Shown here: piece after piece, positions 60,800 to 64,000 of the stretch
Position numbering within the stretch: the first letter of the stretch is position 1
Layout of the letters: every line of letters starts with the position of its first letter
Source: Acidobacteriota bacterium
GTDB taxonomy: Bacteria; Acidobacteriota; Blastocatellia; Pyrinomonadales; Pyrinomonadaceae
Assembly: GCA_025463135.1 (NCBI GenBank)
Contig: JAOAPY010000047.1
Location: 62,001-126,000 of the forward strand
Reading direction: 5' to 3'
Length of the DNA stretch: 64,000 nt
The notes under the pieces: generated by a model
The model's input: only the letters and a program-made list of their open reading frames with translations
Databases searched by the model: none
Told to the model about the DNA's origin: nothing
Program-made: the position numbers and the translations under genes

Positions 60800-62146
60800 T
60801 TACTTCCCTATCCTGTCGCGTACCCAATCGAGCAAATGCTGTGCGGCTGTCGTTTCCTCAGCTTCGACGATGACCCGAATTATGGATTCGGTATTCGAGG
60901 CCCGCACGTGTATCCAACCTTGTGGTAACACCACTTTGATCCCATCGGTCAGATCATAAGTGAGCTCATCACGCTCAATGGCGATGCGAAAGTTCTGCAA
61001 TACCGAATAGAGGCGATTGGGTTCCACCTGAAGGTTGTGTTTCAACATCGTCAACCGCGGTAAGTCCTGGACCAGTTTCGATACCGGCGTACCGCTGCGC
61101 GCCAGACCCTCGAGAATCAAGCCCACGGCGGCGGCACTATCGTGAGTCAAATGCAGTTCGGGAACAGTCACGCCCCCACTGCCCTCACCGCCCAGTACGC
61201 CGTTCAATTCGATCAGACCCTCTGAGATGTAGGTCTGTCCCACCTGCGTGCGCACCACCGTGCCACCGTGAAGCGCCGCCACTCGATCTAACGCGCTGGT
61301 GGTTGAAACATTCGTCACTACCGTGCCCGGCAGCTGCTCGAGACGAATGCGGGCCGCCAGCACCAGCGTCAACTCTTCGGAGAGTGCCTGGCCCAGCTCA
61401 GTGACAATGCCGAGTCGCTCTCCGTCGGCGTCATGAGCGAAACCAATATCGGCACGACCGGCTTTAACGACGGCGCTCAGTTGCGCCATGGTTTCCGGTT
61501 TGGGTTCTGGCGCATGCGGGAAAGTTGCGCCGGGATCGTCATTGATCGCCAGGACCTCGCAACCGATCTCCTTAAGCCAGCGTGGAATTAGTCGCGAACA
61601 TGCGCCATTGCAGCAGTCGACCGCTACTCTTGGCCGGCTCTTCCTGATCGCCTCAACATCAAAAATGCTCTTGAGCAGTTCAATATGGTGATCGATTGGA
61701 TCTTCTCGCCTTATGGCAGGCTGGATCTTGTCCCAGGCGGCCTTGGCAAACTCTCCCTGATGGAATATGTCCAGGAGCTCTTCAGCCTGCGTGGGATTCA
61801 AATAGAGTCCATCGCCGCGGACAAATTTCAGGGCGTTCCACTGTGATGGATTGTGACCGGCGGTGATCGCGATGCCGCCATCAGCCTCGAGCCACCTGAT
61901 CGCCAATTGCAGGCTTGGCGTTGGGGCAATTCCGAGGTCGATTACCTCACAACCCGAAGCGAGCAGTCCCGCGATCACCGCCGCGCGCACCATCGGTCCG
62001 GACGGTCTCGTATCGCGGCAAACGAGAATGCGTCCACCGTCAAGGTAAGTACCAAACGCCTGAGAGAAACCTACGGCTACCTCCGGCGTAAAGGTCTCAC
62101 CGACGACCCCGCGCACACCCGTGATTCCTATCTTTAGCGGCTTCAT
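60800..62146 (-). CDS. Phosphohexomutase paralogue lacking the catalytic serine
   Basis: This 448-residue protein from ATG 62146 (MKPLKIGITGVRGVVGETF) is homologous over its full length to the mutase next door; a GTG at 62206 would add 20 unrelated residues. The active-site loop reads AITAGHNPSQWNALKF, with Gly (GGT codon) where the phosphoserine should be. The metal loop reads HDADGERLGIV, with Glu in place of the third Asp. The sugar loop is GGEGSGG and the phosphate site RASNTESIIRVIVEA, both close to normal. No frameshift or stop is present, so it is maintained as a protein. It may be a sugar-phosphate-binding regulator, an inactive partner subunit, or an enzyme with different chemistry. 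Mutase activity is unlikely on family knowledge. Confidence 0.88.
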   Translation of the reverse strand: MKPLKIGITGVRGVVGETFTPEVAVGFSQAFGTYLDGGRILVCRDTRPSGPMVRAAVIAGLLASGCEVIDLGIAPTPSLQLAIRWLEADGGIAITAGHNPSQWNALKFVRGDGLYLNPTQAEELLDIFHQGEFAKAAWDKIQPAIRREDPIDHHIELLKSIFDVEAIRKSRPRVAVDCCNGACSRLIPRWLKEIGCEVLAINDDPGATFPHAPEPKPETMAQLSAVVKAGRADIGFAHDADGERLGIVTELGQALSEELTLVLAARIRLEQLPGTVVTNVSTTSALDRVAALHGGTVVRTQVGQTYISEGLIELNGVLGGEGSGGVTVPELHLTHDSAAAVGLILEGLARSGTPVSKLVQDLPRLTMLKHNLQVEPNRLYSVLQNFRIAIERDELTYDLTDGIKVVLPQGWIHVRASNTESIIRVIVEAEETTAAQHLLDWVRDRIGK

Positions 62147-62317
62147 CCAGGCGTTCAAATCAATCGCTTCGCAGCGTCTTAATTCAATTCCAAAAACATT
62201 GACCACAATAAGACAGCATCATACAATCTCTTTACTCCAAATAGGTTTTTAATCCACAAAAGAAAGAAGGGATTTGTCTGTCCGGTCGCCATCAGGCGCT
62301 AAGCCATAAACTGCGAC

Positions 62318-62323
62318 GGAGGA
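62318..62323 (+). promoter_or_regulatory. Shine-Dalgarno site of the GH3 gene
   Basis: GGAGGA lies 13 bases before ATG 62337, a slightly long spacing, and supports that start just ahead of the signal peptide. Confidence 0.6.
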
Positions 62324-62336
62324 CATTGAAAACACC

Positions 62337-64000
62337 ATGCCAAGTCGCTGTTCAGTGATTGTCGTACTGCTAATTGTCTGCCTGACCGTCGCCGCGGCGC
62401 CGGCGCAAACACCCGCGACGTCAAAGTCGACAGGGGCAGTCGAGAGCCGCGTTGAGTCTTTGCTCAGTCAAATGACGATCGAGGAAAAGATCGACATGCT
62501 GGGAGGCGTCGATGGCTTCTTCATCCGCGGTCTCGCCAGGCTTGGCCTGCCTCCGTTGAAAATGGCTGACGGACCACTTGGAGTTCGAAACTTCGGACCA
62601 GCTACGGCGATGCCCGGGGGAATCGGGCTGGCCGCCACCTGGAATCCGACTCTGGCAGAAAGAGTAGGGACCGAAATCGGTAGAGATGCGAGGGCCAAAG
62701 GAGTGCACTTCCTGCTGGGGCCCGGCGTGAATATCTATCGCGCGCCGATGAATGGCCGAAACTTCGAATATTTTGGCGAAGACCCATTTCTCGCTGCCCG
62801 CATCGCCGTCGGATATATCAAGGGCGTGCAGAGCCAGGGTGTCAGCGCCACCATAAAACACTTTATGGGGAACAATTCCGAGTTCGATCGGCATAACACG
62901 GACTCGATCATCGACGAACGCACGATGCGCGAAATCTACTTGCCGGTGTTCGAGGCGGCGGTAAAGGATGCGCACGTCGGGGCCATTATGGATTCGTACA
63001 ATTTGACGAACGGCCGGCACCTAAGTGAACACGGATACCTGAATAATGATGTCGCGAAAAAGGATTGGGGCTTTGCGGGGATAATGATGTCCGACTGGTC
63101 CGCCACCTACGACGGAATCGCAGCCGCGAACGGCGGACTTGATCTGGAGATGCCGTCCGGCGCTTTCCTGAATCGCAAGGTCCTGCTTCCGGCCATTCAG
63201 GAGGGCAAGGTCTCGGTAGCTACGATTGATGATAAAGTGCGCCGCATCCTGCGAACGGCAATTCAATTCGGCTGGCTCGATCGCGATCAGACGGACGCTT
63301 CGATACCCCGCTACAACCAGGCAGGTCGCAGCGTCGCGCTCGAAGCTGCGCGCGAGAGCCAGGTGCTGTTAAAGAACACGGACGGTTTGCTGCCGCTCAA
63401 TAAAGCGAAGATCAAATCCATCGCCCTCATCGGACCTGACGCCTATCCGGCGGTACCCGTCGGCGGCGGCAGCGCCCGCGTGGAACCATTCGTCGCCACC
63501 AGTTTTCTGCAAGGGCTAAGTAATTATCTCGGCACGACGGCCCAGGTGTATTACGCCCGGGGCGTGCCTTCGCTTGGCGAGATGGCCGAAGCAACCAGCT
63601 TCGTCACTGCGGCGACCGATGGCAAGCCGGGTCTAAACGCGGAATATTTCAACAGCAATGACCTGAAGGGAACTCCAGCGATTAAGCGCCGTGAACAGCA
63701 CGTCAACTTCAGGGGTGGGACCAACGCGGACTATCCATCGCTGACTGCGTCGTCGCGATGGAGTGGGTACTATGTGCCGGAAGAATCCGGGTCTCACGAC
63801 ATCTTTGTCGCCTCAACCGGAGAGGACGGCGGTTTCTATCGGCTCTATCTCGACGACAAGCTCGTCTTCGATAATTGGACCAACTCCAGGGCAGTCGTGG
63901 GACAAGCACGCGTCCAGCTCGCGGCCGGGCCGCACAAAGTCGTGCTGGAACAACATGGGCGATCGGGCTGGCTCGGCAGCCGCATGCAATTCGGAATCGT
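62337..64000 (+). CDS. Glycoside hydrolase family 3 with PA14 domain (3' end outside window)
   Basis: This is an open frame of 554 codons running off the right edge. Signal peptide IVVLLIVCLTVAAAPAQ. The GH3 N-terminal barrel shows LLSQMTIEEKIDMLGG, LKMADGPLGVRNFG, LGPGVNIYRAPMNGRNFEYF, ATIKHFMGNNSEFDRHNTDS and the nucleophile Asp in GIMMSDWSATYDG (about residue 252). The second GH3 domain starts at ARESQVLLKNTDGLLPL and is interrupted by a PA14 domain (about residues 428-555, LNAEYFNSNDLKGTPAI, GSHDIFVASTGEDGGFYRLY), as in PA14-inserted beta-glucosidases where PA14 shapes the substrate site. It probably hydrolyses beta-glucosides or related oligosaccharides released by the GH5 enzymes. It is divergent from the mutase pair. 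Confidence 0.93.
   Translation, partial: MPSRCSVIVVLLIVCLTVAAAPAQTPATSKSTGAVESRVESLLSQMTIEEKIDMLGGVDGFFIRGLARLGLPPLKMADGPLGVRNFGPATAMPGGIGLAATWNPTLAERVGTEIGRDARAKGVHFLLGPGVNIYRAPMNGRNFEYFGEDPFLAARIAVGYIKGVQSQGVSATIKHFMGNNSEFDRHNTDSIIDERTMREIYLPVFEAAVKDAHVGAIMDSYNLTNGRHLSEHGYLNNDVAKKDWGFAGIMMSDWSATYDGIAAANGGLDLEMPSGAFLNRKVLLPAIQEGKVSVATIDDKVRRILRTAIQFGWLDRDQTDASIPRYNQAGRSVALEAARESQVLLKNTDGLLPLNKAKIKSIALIGPDAYPAVPVGGGSARVEPFVATSFLQGLSNYLGTTAQVYYARGVPSLGEMAEATSFVTAATDGKPGLNAEYFNSNDLKGTPAIKRREQHVNFRGGTNADYPSLTASSRWSGYYVPEESGSHDIFVASTGEDGGFYRLYLDDKLVFDNWTNSRAVVGQARVQLAAGPHKVVLEQHGRSGWLGSRMQFGI

Overview
The window is chromosomal DNA of moderate GC content from a free-living, carbohydrate-active bacterium. 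I think it is an acidobacterium of the Blastocatellia/Pyrinomonadaceae type. That is an inference from several things seen together: IPT/PQQ/dockerin/cohesin/DUF4214 secreted proteins, glycoside hydrolases mixed with many intergenic palindromic repeats, and heptanucleotide minisatellites. There is no rRNA or other taxonomic marker. I see no transposase, integrase, CRISPR array, tRNA or rRNA.

Positions about 717 to 41000 form one long minus-strand block of 29 genes for a Wzx/Wzy-dependent surface polysaccharide (exopolysaccharide, capsule or O-antigen). It is transcribed right to left. The export and control genes come first (Wza-like porin 41000, Wzc-like tyrosine autokinase 39876). A nonulosonic-acid cassette follows (Gfo/Idh oxidoreductase, SDR, CMP-sugar synthetase fused to a KdsC-like phosphatase, NeuB-like synthase), then an epimerase, a sialidase-like BNR protein, the flippase Wzx, glycosyltransferases, methyltransferases, two AsnB-type amidotransferases, a LicC-LicA-like nucleotidyltransferase/kinase with a HAD phosphatase and a second nucleotidyltransferase, a Wzy-like polymerase, a NodU-type carbamoyltransferase, a DegT aminotransferase, the initiating sugar transferase, an O-antigen-ligase-like protein and a WbpM/FlaA1 dehydratase. 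Many neighbours overlap by 1 to 4 bases (ATGA, TTGA, TGATG, TAATG), so most of the block is probably one or a few translationally coupled operons. At the left edge is part of a FecR-like secreted protein.

Positions 41001 to 42419 are a long non-coding region upstream of wza. It holds two strongly folded elements and one copy of a palindromic repeat. Next are a large hybrid histidine kinase on the minus strand (42420-46181) and a divergent 1221-residue secreted multidomain protein (46818-50483).

Positions 50518 to 64000 are a polysaccharide-breakdown region: a GH2 beta-mannosidase-like enzyme, two GH5 enzymes, an alpha/beta hydrolase, a lactonase-like beta-propeller, two tandem phosphohexomutase paralogues (one lacking the catalytic serine) and a GH3/PA14 enzyme cut by the right edge. 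Long palindromic repeat families (97-bp, 95-bp, 54-bp and 33-bp arms) fill the spaces between these genes.

The leads I would look at first are the nonulosonate cassette that lacks a UDP-GlcNAc epimerase but carries a fused phosphatase (a KDN-like route is possible), the LicCA-like module for an unknown nucleotide-activated decoration, the aminotransferase invaded in frame by heptamer minisatellites, the serine-less phosphohexomutase, and the folded leader upstream of wza.
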